Shown: piece after piece, positions 1 through 5,165 of the stretch
Layout of the letters: every line of letters starts with the position of its first letter
How positions within the stretch are numbered: position 1 is the first letter of the stretch
From: JBAYNS01 sp041678625
GTDB taxonomy: Bacteria > Patescibacteriota > Gracilibacteria > Peribacterales > Peribacteraceae
Length of the DNA stretch: 5,165 nucleotides
NCBI GenBank assembly: GCA_041678625.1
Contig: JBAYNS010000096.1
Location: 1 to 5,165, forward strand
Direction: 5' to 3'
Made by a program: the position numbers and the translations under genes
Notes under the pieces: generated by a model
Told to the model about the DNA's origin: nothing
The model's database searches: none
What the model saw: only the letters and a program-made list of their open reading frames with translations

Positions 1-1
1 A

Positions 2-880
2 GATACCTTCACGATGGCCTTTGAGGCGGGTAGACAGGCAATAACTAACGCAAAGATCGAATCTTCACAGATATCCGCTCTCTTCGTAGGATCAGAGAGT
101 CATCCTTACGCAGTGAAACCTACGAGCGGCATGGTCGCCGCAGCGCTGGAAATTCATCCATTCTCTCATTGCGCCGACTTGGAATTCGCGTGCAAAGCCG
201 GAACCGCCGGCATGCAGATCGTCGATAGTATGGTGCGCAGCGGACAGGTCGAATATGGAATGGCCATCGGCGCCGATGCAGCACAGAGCAAGCCTGGCGA
301 TCCACTGGAATACACCGCCGCGGCAGGCGCGGCGGCAGTGATTTTGGGGCCAGAGAAAGCTAAAAATGCTCTCTGTCGCATTGAAAAGACACTTTCTTTC
401 ACAACAGATACTCCTGATTTCTGGCGCGCCCAGAATCAACGCTATCCGGAACACGGCGACCGCTTTACAGGAGAACCTGGGTATTTTCGTCATGTAGAAG
501 AAGCACTTAAAGGAATCTTGGATGTGACAAAAGTAAACATTGGCGATATCCATCACGTGATTCTTCATATGCCAAATGCAAAATTTCCCTCGACAGTTGC
601 AAAGAAATTCAGCATCACTAAGGAACAAATGCAACACGGTTTCATCGTTCCAGAAATCGGGAATACGTACAGTGCCTGTTCCCTTCTCGGACTCATATCA
701 GTACTGCAACACGCAAAGAAGGACGAAAGAATCCTCCTCATTTCTTATGGATCCGGCGCGGGCTCGGATGCGTTTTTGATGACAATGATGAAAAATGGCG
801 CTCTCCTGCCTCCCGATATACGGGAAAAGGAATATTTGAGCTACAGTCAGTACCTCCAATGTGTCACACCCTCATCGTAA
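2..880 (+). CDS. mvaS: Archaeal-type hydroxymethylglutaryl-CoA synthase, 5'-truncated by the window edge
   Basis: HMG-CoA synthase condenses acetyl-CoA with acetoacetyl-CoA to give HMG-CoA, an early cytosolic step of the mevalonate route to isoprenoids. The frame is open from base 2, and the residues before the Met at 14 (DTFT, then MAFEAGRQAI) fit the family interior. The true start is therefore upstream, with roughly 60 residues missing; about 290 are present against about 350 for the archaeal family. Counting from that internal Met, the catalytic Glu is E28 in SESHPYAVKP, the acyl-accepting Cys is C60 in DLEFACKAGTAG, and the catalytic His is H185 in LHMPNAKFP. The family usually has HQPN, so Gln to Met is a small oddity. 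TPDFWR, GDRFTGEPGYF, GNTYSACSLLGL and SYGSGAGSDAF are further family blocks. The pattern matches the short archaeal form rather than the eukaryotic or Gram-positive enzymes; the symbol denotes function only. The thiolase follows after 12 bases. Confidence 0.93.
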   Translation, partial: DTFTMAFEAGRQAITNAKIESSQISALFVGSESHPYAVKPTSGMVAAALEIHPFSHCADLEFACKAGTAGMQIVDSMVRSGQVEYGMAIGADAAQSKPGDPLEYTAAAGAAAVILGPEKAKNALCRIEKTLSFTTDTPDFWRAQNQRYPEHGDRFTGEPGYFRHVEEALKGILDVTKVNIGDIHHVILHMPNAKFPSTVAKKFSITKEQMQHGFIVPEIGNTYSACSLLGLISVLQHAKKDERILLISYGSGAGSDAFLMTMMKNGALLPPDIREKEYLSYSQYLQCVTPSS

Positions 881-892
881 TCCTCACTTTCA

Positions 893-2005
893 ATGACCCA
901 AGACATTTTCCTCATCGGCTGCGGTCAAACGCCCTTCGCAGAACACTGGGATAAAGGAATCCGGGAACTCATAGAAGAAGCCGTTGATGCTGCTCTAGAA
1001 ACCTCTCCGGTGAATGTACTTGATATTGACTTCGTGATCGTCGGAAACGTGCTTGCGGAACGCGTGAGCGATCAAGCGCAGCTTGGAGCATTAGCTGCCT
1101 CACTGCTGCCCCATCATCCCCCCGCACTGCGTGTTGAAGCGGCCTGTGCATCAGGATCTGTGGCAGTGCACACTGCATTGAGTCTATTAGAGAGCAATCG
1201 GGCAGAAACAGTTCTGGTGATCGGTGTGGAGAAGATGACCGATGCTTCCACACGCGAGATTGCCGCAGGACTCATGAGTGCTGCAGATGCAGAGAAGGAC
1301 ATCCCCTCTGGCCTTACATTTCCCGGCATCTTCGGACTCATCGCACAAAAATACATGCATGACTACAATCTGACGCGCGAACAGCTCAACCTTGTGAGTG
1401 CACGGCATCATGCCAACGCTGTAGATAATATCTACGCCCAGTTCAGAACAGCCATTCCACCGGAAAAAATTGGAGAAAGCCCCATAATTGCAGACCCTTT
1501 GCGTCTGCTTGATTGCTCTCCGATCAGCGATGGCGCTGCCGCAGTCATTCTCTCAAGAAAGCATTCATCTCCAATCCGTATCGCTGCTTCTCAGCTAAGT
1601 ACTGACACGCTCAGCCTTGCAGACCGCCCCTCAATCACATCATTCGCTGCTACGTGCGAAGCGGCAAAACGCGCATACGATGAAGCCGGAATTACCACAG
1701 ACGACATCAGTCACATCGAACTCCACGACTGCTTTTCCATTGCAGCACTCGTTGATTTGGAGGATATGGGTTTTGCAGAACCGGGAGAAGGAATCTCTTT
1801 TTATGAAGAAAAAATGCCGTTCCCAACGGTGAATGCAAGTGGCGGACTCAAGGCCTGCGGACACCCCGTGGGAGCAACGGGAGTAAAACAAATTGTGGAA
1901 CTACATAAGCAACTGACAAAATCTCAGAAAAGATGGGGAATCGCTCAAAACATTGGCGCAGCAGGGTCAACGTGTGCTATTCATATCCTCGAACATACGA
2001 CATGA
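893..2005 (+). CDS. Thiolase, acetyl-CoA C-acetyltransferase (archaeal/SCP2-type)
   Basis: This 370-residue enzyme probably joins two acetyl-CoA into acetoacetyl-CoA, the substrate of the HMG-CoA synthase encoded just upstream. The nucleophilic Cys is C85 in VEAACASGSVA. Other family marks are the TFPGIFGLIAQKYM segment near 142-155, the LLDCSPISDGAAAVIL block at 205-220, H278 in the HDCFSIAAL motif, H324 in CGHPVGATG, and a C-terminal GAAGSTCAIHIL segment containing C361. The HDCF motif and the spacing point to the SCP2/archaeal thiolase group, which lacks the long loop of classical biosynthetic thiolases. ATG 893 is chosen because the protein begins directly with the usual beta strand (IFLIGCGQTPF). 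No Shine-Dalgarno sequence is visible before it. The stop overlaps the next start (ATGA at 2002-2005), so translation of the two is probably coupled. Substrate identity is inferred from the neighbours; 3-ketoacyl-CoA thiolase activity is the alternative. Confidence 0.92.
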   Translation: MTQDIFLIGCGQTPFAEHWDKGIRELIEEAVDAALETSPVNVLDIDFVIVGNVLAERVSDQAQLGALAASLLPHHPPALRVEAACASGSVAVHTALSLLESNRAETVLVIGVEKMTDASTREIAAGLMSAADAEKDIPSGLTFPGIFGLIAQKYMHDYNLTREQLNLVSARHHANAVDNIYAQFRTAIPPEKIGESPIIADPLRLLDCSPISDGAAAVILSRKHSSPIRIAASQLSTDTLSLADRPSITSFAATCEAAKRAYDEAGITTDDISHIELHDCFSIAALVDLEDMGFAEPGEGISFYEEKMPFPTVNASGGLKACGHPVGATGVKQIVELHKQLTKSQKRWGIAQNIGAAGSTCAIHILEHTT

Positions 2006-2946
2006 CTCTTCATCATCCCGCAGCAATTGCTCGCGCTCACCACAGGCAGACACAATACATGCAAGAAGGCACAATTCTGTCTTTCACAACGGTAACTCAT
2101 CCTCCTGCAGGTTTTCCGCCTCATCCACGCACGATTGGACTCATTGAACTCAATGATGGCACCCACGTGCTCGGAGAAATTGTTGCTGCGCATAATTCAC
2201 AGAATGCACGATGTACAATCGGTCAACACGTGATCGCCTGCAAGCGGCTGAGTTACATCACAGAGGATGGATTACGGGTTTATGCCGTTGCCTTCGAAAT
2301 ATCTGCTGCCCCATTGCTGCAGAAAAAGAAAAAGGCGGAGTTCCCCGGCTATATTCTTGCTCTCACCGGTCCATCCGGTGTCGGGAAGACGACAATTCGC
2401 ACACTATTGATCACCAAAATTGGTGACTATGCTCAACAAGTGCCCATCCTTACAACCAGAACGCCCAAGGAACACGATGCCGATGAGTATGTGCACGTAT
2501 CTACCAAGGAATTTTTCAGGCTGAAAAAACAGGGGGATTTGGTAGCAGCAACACACATACCCTCTCGGAACGAACAGCGCTGGTATGGATACCGCGCCCA
2601 CGATATCGAAGCTATTTGGAATGAAGGAAAAATCCCTATCGTCATTACAGAAATGGGTTTACTACAAGAGCTTTCCAAACACTACGGTCGCAGATCAATC
2701 CTCTCCTGTGGACTTTTGCCTCCCGGCAAAAGCCGCCGGGCTATGCTCTCACAGCTCCTGCATCGCCTACGCACCCGCGGACGCGACAGCGAAGCGAGTA
2801 TCGCCGATCGCATCAAAAATGCAGAGAAAGATCTGGCATTCTTCCGCGAACGCCAGGAGCTCTTTGACCATATGATCGTCAACGAAGATCTGAACACCGT
2901 TTTTGATATACTAAAAGGGCATGTGTTAGAAGTTGCACGCGGCTAG
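2002..2946 (+). CDS. DUF35-type OB-fold protein fused to a guanylate-kinase-like P-loop kinase
   Basis: The 314-residue product has two parts. Residues about 21-100 match the OB-fold half of DUF35 proteins: GTILSFTTVTHPPAGF, then IGLIELNDGTHVLGEIV, then an IG-x-V strand and a closing strand VYAVAFE. In archaea this subunit bridges thiolase and HMG-CoA synthase, the two genes just upstream. The usual N-terminal zinc ribbon with its Cys pairs is absent. A linker with four Lys (108-111) leads to a guanylate kinase fold: P-loop GPSGVGKTT (123-131), TTRTPKE (151-157), WYGY (194-197), RGRDSEASIADRIKNAEKDL (259-278) and FDHMIVNEDL (288-297). Several GMP-contact positions look altered, so the kinase substrate is uncertain. 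ATG 2002 overlaps the thiolase stop and is preferred over the longer in-frame start at 1933, which would only read thiolase codons in another frame; ATG 2059 is a shorter alternative. Both domain assignments are firm; the joint function is not known. Confidence 0.87.
   Translation: MTLHHPAAIARAHHRQTQYMQEGTILSFTTVTHPPAGFPPHPRTIGLIELNDGTHVLGEIVAAHNSQNARCTIGQHVIACKRLSYITEDGLRVYAVAFEISAAPLLQKKKKAEFPGYILALTGPSGVGKTTIRTLLITKIGDYAQQVPILTTRTPKEHDADEYVHVSTKEFFRLKKQGDLVAATHIPSRNEQRWYGYRAHDIEAIWNEGKIPIVITEMGLLQELSKHYGRRSILSCGLLPPGKSRRAMLSQLLHRLRTRGRDSEASIADRIKNAEKDLAFFRERQELFDHMIVNEDLNTVFDILKGHVLEVARG
2411..2426. repeat. Short inverted repeat inside the kinase-domain coding region
   Basis: TCACCAA and TTGGTGA form perfect 7-base arms around a 2-base centre. 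The repeat lies wholly within codons of the fused kinase and encodes the helix after the P-loop. It may be chance; no regulatory role is visible. Confidence 0.4.
2713..2732 (+). repeat. Perfect 8-bp inverted repeat (RNA hairpin) inside the kinase-domain coding region
   Basis: CTTTTGCC, a TCCC loop and GGCAAAAG form a perfect 8-bp stem with a 4-base loop. It is read as part of LLPPGKS in the fused kinase. No T run follows, so it is not an intrinsic terminator. It could slow ribosomes or stabilise mRNA, but coincidence is possible. Confidence 0.45.
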
Positions 2947-2950
2947 TTTT

Positions 2951-2963
2951 TTGTTCATAACAA
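2951..2963 (+). repeat. Small AT-rich inverted repeat just after the kinase-fusion stop codon
   Basis: TTGTT and AACAA are perfect 5-base arms around CAT, five bases after the TAG stop (2944-2946) and within a T run. The stem is too AT-rich to act as a terminator alone. It may contribute to the 3' end of the first transcript together with the next hairpin. Confidence 0.3.
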
Positions 2964-2967
2964 GCAA

Positions 2968-2995
2968 ATACCCCTACTAAAAAGGGTGATTTTTT
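2968..2995 (+). terminator. Weak candidate rho-independent terminator for the mevalonate block
   Basis: ACCC at 2970-2973 can pair with GGGT at 2984-2987, with a 10-base A-rich loop. Two bases later follows a run of six T (2990-2995). The stem is only 4 bp, with one possible G-U pair added below, so termination would be inefficient. Its place between the end of the first block and a good -10 box makes the assignment plausible but not certain. Confidence 0.35.
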
Positions 2996-3003
2996 GCTAT
3001 AAT
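2995..3003 (+). promoter_or_regulatory. Extended -10 promoter for the glycosyltransferase-GH57 block
   Basis: TGC followed by TATAAT (2998-3003) is a perfect bacterial extended -10 element. The bases 17 upstream (TACTAA, 2975-2980) are a poor -35 match, as is common for extended -10 promoters. Transcription would start near 3009-3011, leaving a leader of about 30 bases before ATG 3040. If the organism were archaeal, the same AT-rich stretch could instead be a TATA box with a start some 25 bases downstream. Confidence 0.6.
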
Positions 3004-3010
3004 AATTGGA

Positions 3011-3029
3011 TTTCGCAGATGCTGCGAAA
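3011..3029 (+). promoter_or_regulatory. Perfect inverted repeat at the predicted transcription start (operator or 5' mRNA hairpin)
   Basis: TTTCGCAG and CTGCGAAA are perfect 8-base arms around ATG. The repeat begins 7 bases after the -10 hexamer, so it would lie at about +1 to +20 of the transcript and end 10 bases before the chosen start codon. It could be a repressor operator, a stabilising 5'-terminal stem-loop, or a structure that hinders ribosome access. No T run follows it, so it is not a terminator. The role is inferred from position only. Confidence 0.5.
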
Positions 3030-3039
3030 ACACACAAAC

Positions 3040-4260
3040 ATGCCAATCCGTTCACTAATGTTCGGCTGGGAATACCCGCCACTCCATCTGGGAGGATTGG
3101 GGGTTGCATGCCAGGGCCTGGTAAAAGGACTGATGCGCAACGGCGTACACGTAACACTGGTGCTTCCTCAAGCGAGTACGACAGAGGACACCACAGTGAT
3201 TTTTCCAACGCAGCAATGCATGAACACCGTACGGGTACAGAGTTTTCTCTCCCCGTATGAAGGTACAGAGCACTATGAACAACGCATAAAGACACTCCCT
3301 GCAGAAATACGACACATGTATGGATCGGATCTGCCGCAGGCTGTTATGCACTTTGCGGAAATGAGCGTGGAGATGACCAAAGATGTACCCACGGATGTCG
3401 TGCACTGCCATGACTGGATGACTTACGGAGCGGGAATCCGGGCTGCCAACCACCACAATCGACCGCTTGTTACGCACATTCACGCTACGGAACTTGACCG
3501 AACACACTTCCACCCGAATCAATGGATATATGACATTGAGCGATTAGGATTTGAAAAGGCCGACACAATCATTGCGGTAAGCAACTACACCAAGAACATT
3601 CTTGTACAGCATTACGGCATCACGCCGGATAAGATTCGTGTTGTGCACAACGGCATGAGTGTGGAACGGATGGAATACGATGACACTCTGCGCGTACAGA
3701 GTGGTACGTTGAAGAGGCCGATGGTTCTTTTTCTTGGGCGGCTTACTATTCAAAAGGGACCGATACAGTTTTTGGACATGGCGGCACAGGTGCACGCTAT
3801 CAAGCCGGATGTCACGTTCGTTGTTGCTGGGGACGGAAATATGATGGGCGAAGTAATCGAACATGCATGTGTTCTGGGACTGCAGGATTGCACGCTCTTC
3901 ACGGGACAAGTGAACAGTGTTGAGGCGCAGCATCTGTACGCTCAAGCAGACTGCTTTGTGATGCCATCGCTCTCCGAACCGTTTGGGCTGGTAGCTCTGG
4001 AGGCAATCGCCCAAGGGACACCGGTGGTTCTTTCCAATCAATCAGGTGTGAGCGAGGTGGTGCGCCACGGATTCAATGTGGATTTCTGGGATACCGAACG
4101 TATGGCCGACTGCGTATTGACCATCCTGCGCGATGCTCCACTCGCGGAACAATTGCAGTTGCAAGCACCGCGCAGCTTGCAACACCTCACCTGGGTAAAC
4201 CAGGGGGAACACGTACGATCCATCTACGAGAATCTTCTGCACAATCCCATCTATACATGA
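3040..4260 (+). CDS. GT4/GT5 glycosyltransferase, glycogen-synthase-like
   Basis: This 406-residue GT-B glycosyltransferase probably moves glucose from a nucleotide sugar (ADP- or UDP-glucose) onto an alpha-glucan chain in the cytosol. The N-terminal domain opens with MFGWEYPPLHLGGLG (7-21), a glycogen-synthase-like acceptor and phosphate loop that lacks the KTGGL lysine of classical GlgA. HCHDW (122-126) and THIHATELDR (145-154) follow. The C-terminal donor domain has IAVSNYTK (178-185), VVHNGMS (201-207), FLGRLTIQKG (231-240) with the phosphate-binding Arg and Lys, and the SEPFGLVALE block with Glu 313 and Glu 321 (EX7E). ATG 3040 is preferred: GTG 2986 lies upstream of the -10 box and ATG 3019 sits in the loop of the inverted repeat. 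No Shine-Dalgarno sequence is seen. Its stop overlaps the GH57 start by 4 bases, supporting a shared alpha-glucan role. A related GT4 transferase with another sugar substrate is the alternative. Confidence 0.85.
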   Translation: MPIRSLMFGWEYPPLHLGGLGVACQGLVKGLMRNGVHVTLVLPQASTTEDTTVIFPTQQCMNTVRVQSFLSPYEGTEHYEQRIKTLPAEIRHMYGSDLPQAVMHFAEMSVEMTKDVPTDVVHCHDWMTYGAGIRAANHHNRPLVTHIHATELDRTHFHPNQWIYDIERLGFEKADTIIAVSNYTKNILVQHYGITPDKIRVVHNGMSVERMEYDDTLRVQSGTLKRPMVLFLGRLTIQKGPIQFLDMAAQVHAIKPDVTFVVAGDGNMMGEVIEHACVLGLQDCTLFTGQVNSVEAQHLYAQADCFVMPSLSEPFGLVALEAIAQGTPVVLSNQSGVSEVVRHGFNVDFWDTERMADCVLTILRDAPLAEQLQLQAPRSLQHLTWVNQGEHVRSIYENLLHNPIYT

Positions 4261-5165
4261 AGAATAACTCACCACGCATCTGCCTCTACTTTCAGGTCCA
4301 CCAGCCATACCGTCTGCGGGATCTGAGAATCACGGATATCGGCAAAGGAGAGCCGAATTACTTTGACGATAAGAAGAATCGTGAAGTATTCCGGAAAGTG
4401 GCAGAAAAGTGTTATCTGCCAGCCAACGCACTCATTCAAGAACTTCTGGAAACGTATCCGAATTTCTCCGTTGCATACTCGCTCTCCGGCATCTTCCTGG
4501 AACAATGCAAAGAATACGGTCCGGATGTTCTGGAATCTTTCAAAGCTCTGGCGAAAACCGGCAAGGTGGAATTCCTGGCAGAGACATATCACCATTCTTT
4601 GAGCTCACTAAAATCCATAGAAGAATTCACTCAACAGGTGCATCTCCATGTGAAAACGATTCAGGAACTCTTTGGCCAAACACCGAGTATTTTCCGCAAT
4701 ACGGAGCTTATTTACAGCAATGAGCTTGCACAAATCGCACGACTCATGGGATTCAAAGGCATCCTGGCAGAGGGGGCGGATCGCCTGCTCAACGGACGCA
4801 GTCCGAACAAACCGTTCTCACCACCGGCATTCGCACTGCCACGATCGGTACAGAAGATCATCCGCAAAAATCGCCCGCTCAAAAAACCTGCGCGGGACAT
4901 TGCGGTGCTCCTGAAGAACTATCGTCTTTCCGATGACGTTGCTTTTCGATTCTCGGACAAATCATGGATCGGTTTTCCGCTCAACACGGAACAGTTCACC
5001 AACTGGATCACCGAGAGCGGCGGACACAGTGTCAATCTCTTCATGGACTACGAAACATTCGGAGAACATCAATGGAAAGATACCGGTATTTTTGAATTCT
5101 TGCGAAATCTTCCAGCACTTTGGGAAGAGCGCTCCATTTGCGCATTAACACCCAGTGCAGTAATC
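4257..5165 (+). CDS. GH57 glycoside hydrolase, alpha-amylase-type, 3'-truncated by the window edge
   Basis: The first 303 residues of a GH57 enzyme are present; the frame is still open at the last base, so the C-terminus is missing. GH57 members hydrolyse or transfer alpha-1,4 or alpha-1,6 glucan bonds with retention. Conserved regions appear in order: VHQPYRLRD (14-22), EFLAETYHHSL (105-115), IFRNTELIYSNEL (145-157) with E150 as the predicted nucleophile, and LFMDYETFGEHQW (261-273) with D264 as the predicted acid/base. FRNTELIY and MDYETFGEHQW resemble the archaeal alpha-amylase subgroup (the MJ1611 type) rather than the GH57 branching enzymes. No signal peptide is visible, so it is probably intracellular. 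ATG 4257 overlaps the glycosyltransferase stop (ATGA), suggesting translational coupling. Likely roles are trimming or remodelling glucan made by its partner; exact specificity cannot be read from sequence alone. Confidence 0.92.
   Translation, partial: MKNNSPRICLYFQVHQPYRLRDLRITDIGKGEPNYFDDKKNREVFRKVAEKCYLPANALIQELLETYPNFSVAYSLSGIFLEQCKEYGPDVLESFKALAKTGKVEFLAETYHHSLSSLKSIEEFTQQVHLHVKTIQELFGQTPSIFRNTELIYSNELAQIARLMGFKGILAEGADRLLNGRSPNKPFSPPAFALPRSVQKIIRKNRPLKKPARDIAVLLKNYRLSDDVAFRFSDKSWIGFPLNTEQFTNWITESGGHSVNLFMDYETFGEHQWKDTGIFEFLRNLPALWEERSICALTPSAVI

Noticed and set aside
301..350. GC-rich run of GCC/GCG repeats
   Set aside because: It encodes the Ala/Gly-rich AAAGAAAVI segment of the HMG-CoA synthase fold, not a separate repeat element.
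92..637. Long open frame of 181 codons on the minus strand
   Set aside because: It lies entirely within the HMG-CoA synthase gene, its translation shows no recognisable domain, and the plus-strand gene has clear catalytic motifs. It is a shadow frame.
1933..2001. Longer start for the DUF35-kinase fusion
   Set aside because: The extra 23 residues come only from reading thiolase codons in another frame and resemble no DUF35 N-terminus or zinc ribbon; ATG 2002 gives the typical 4-base overlap.
2003..2005. TGA read as glycine (code 25 of Gracilibacteria/SR1)
   Set aside because: The thiolase ends at its normal family C-terminus at this TGA and the next gene starts there; the glycosyltransferase also ends naturally at TGA 4258-4260. 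No TGA interrupts a conserved domain.
2364..2380. CACCGG-TCCAT-CCGGTG inverted repeat
   Set aside because: It falls on the P-loop codons (GPSG), where protein constraint and GC-rich glycine and proline codons readily give such symmetry.
2986..3039. GTG 2986 or ATG 3019 as the glycosyltransferase start
   Set aside because: GTG 2986 is upstream of the -10 box and would not be transcribed from it. ATG 3019 is about 10 bases from the predicted transcription start and inside a hairpin loop. The family N-terminus fits ATG 3040.
3055..3522. Minus-strand open frames opposite the glycosyltransferase, including 3544-4041
   Set aside because: They are antisense to a strongly supported GT-B gene, have no recognisable motifs and no plausible start signals.
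1..5165. tRNA, rRNA, CRISPR, insertion sequence or phage features
   Set aside because: Apart from one 93-base gap the window is filled with coding sequence, and I saw no cloverleaf, spaced direct repeats, transposase motifs or terminal repeats.

Overview
All genes in this window lie on the + strand. They fall into two compact, operon-like blocks separated by about 93 non-coding bases. Base composition is near 50% GC by eye, and TGA works as a normal stop codon. The best guess is an uncultured bacterium with a streamlined genome, possibly Patescibacteria/CPR. That rests on tight packing, a fused small gene, archaeal-looking enzymes beside a good bacterial-type extended -10 box, and a guanylate-kinase-fold domain. 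An archaeal origin (for example a DPANN lineage) cannot be excluded from the sequence alone.

Block 1 (2-2946) looks like the start of the mevalonate pathway in its archaeal form. It holds an archaeal-type HMG-CoA synthase whose 5' end lies outside the window, a thiolase (acetyl-CoA C-acetyltransferase) of the SCP2/archaeal type, and a third gene whose start overlaps the thiolase stop. The third protein is a fusion: an N-terminal DUF35-type OB fold without the usual zinc ribbon, joined by a Lys-rich linker to a guanylate-kinase-like P-loop kinase. In archaea, thiolase, HMG-CoA synthase and a DUF35 protein form one complex that passes acetoacetyl-CoA between the two active sites. The block therefore encodes the parts of that complex, with an unexpected kinase attached to the scaffold subunit.

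The intergenic region (2947-3039) has a weak terminator-like hairpin with a T run, an extended -10 promoter directly after it, and a perfect 8-bp inverted repeat at the predicted transcription start.

Block 2 (3040-5165) encodes a GT4/glycogen-synthase-like glycosyltransferase, followed with a 4-base start/stop overlap by a GH57 alpha-amylase-type glycosidase that runs off the window end. This pairing suggests alpha-glucan (glycogen-like) synthesis or remodelling.

The most interesting object is the DUF35-kinase fusion at 2002-2946. Several residues that contact GMP in true guanylate kinases appear changed, so its substrate is open. No tRNA, rRNA, CRISPR array or mobile element was seen.
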